In this document: positions 7,653 to 7,725 of the stretch, in pieces
Numbering within the stretch: position 1 is the first letter of the stretch
Layout: each line of letters begins with the position of its first letter
Assembly (NCBI GenBank): GCA_947465275.1
Contig: CANIAI010000107.1
Coordinates: 1-7,725, forward strand
Source of the DNA: Acidobacteriota bacterium
Lineage (GTDB): Bacteria; Acidobacteriota; Vicinamibacteria; Vicinamibacterales; UBA2999
DNA length: 7,725 nt
Direction of reading: 5' to 3'
Made by a program: the position numbers and the translations under genes
Notes under the pieces: generated by a model
What the model saw: only the letters and a program-made list of their open reading frames with translations
The model's database searches: none
What the model was told of the DNA's origin: nothing

Positions 7653-7658
7653 ATTGTA
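7653..7658 (-). promoter_or_regulatory. Possible -10 box of the phosphatase/decarboxylase unit
   Basis: TACAAT on the - strand matches the sigma70 -10 consensus at 5 of 6 positions. No -35 is evident at 16-18 bases; that region is part of an interrupted palindrome. A promoter here would give a short leader beginning with the 7626-7650 hairpin. Medium-low support. Confidence 0.35.
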
Positions 7659-7664
7659 GCGCCG

Positions 7665-7707
7665 CCCCGCCGAAGCCGGCTCCCACCTTATGCCGGCGAA
7701 GGCGGGG
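7665..7707. repeat. Long interrupted palindrome, terminator- or REP-like
   Basis: Two 16-base arms (7665-7680 and 7692-7707) pair except for a 3-base internal mismatch, CCCCGCC-GAA-GCCGGC against its partner, around an 11-base loop. It begins directly after a possible - strand stop codon (7708-7710), so it may terminate that gene. It shares the 11-mer GGGAGCCGGCT (here on the - strand, 7674-7684) with the hairpin at 3489-3499, and GTAG lies just outside at 7656-7659, both reminiscent of dispersed REP elements. Confidence 0.5.
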
Positions 7708-7725
7708 TCAGCGGTCGACGAGCAC
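7708..7725 (-). CDS. Possible last codons of an upstream - strand gene (partial)
   Basis: Read on the - strand from the window edge, five codons (VLVDR) lead to TGA at 7708-7710, immediately followed by the long palindrome. This would fit a gene ending here with its terminator, but so short a frame proves little. Confidence 0.2.
   Translation of the reverse strand: MLVDR

Overview
The window is very GC-rich, gene-dense bacterial chromosome. Its gene content is a molybdate ABC transporter, an outer-membrane beta-barrel, a lipoprotein, metK and a PLP decarboxylase. The barrel with its C-terminal Trp and the periplasmic proteins point to a diderm. The overall style (GC-rich, short gaps, ATGA/GTGA overlaps) would fit an Acidobacteriota genome such as Vicinamibacteria, but that is an impression from composition and protein style, not a demonstrated placement. 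I see no rRNA, tRNA, CRISPR array, transposase or phage gene.

Left part, + strand (1-3403): the 3' end of modA is followed by modB and modC, each start codon overlapping the previous stop by 4 bases. After 60 bases comes a two-gene unit: a small predicted lipoprotein of unknown function and, 3 bases later, a zinc-ribbon protein with a methyltransferase fold whose SAM-binding motif is visibly degenerate.

Middle part, - strand (3478-5468): metK converges on the methyltransferase-like gene, with a strong hairpin between them. The metK leader carries a recognisable promoter, two hairpins that compete for the same bases, and a repeated 8-mer. Upstream of it lies a small outer-membrane beta-barrel gene with a near-perfect Shine-Dalgarno and a 13-bp perfect terminator-like hairpin.

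Right part, - strand (5577-7725): a secreted CX4R dual-specificity-like phosphatase overlaps, by GTGA, a PLP-dependent aromatic-amino-acid-type decarboxylase, so the two are probably translationally coupled. The phosphatase mRNA begins with a perfect 10-bp hairpin that runs into its ribosome binding site. Further upstream is a long interrupted palindrome, directly after what may be the last codons of another - strand gene leaving the window.

Most of the window is ordinary housekeeping or transport. The parts most worth a second look are the degenerate methyltransferase-like protein and its lipoprotein partner, the metK leader, and the phosphatase/decarboxylase pair with its hairpin leader. 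I found no convincing evidence of a wholly new multi-gene system.
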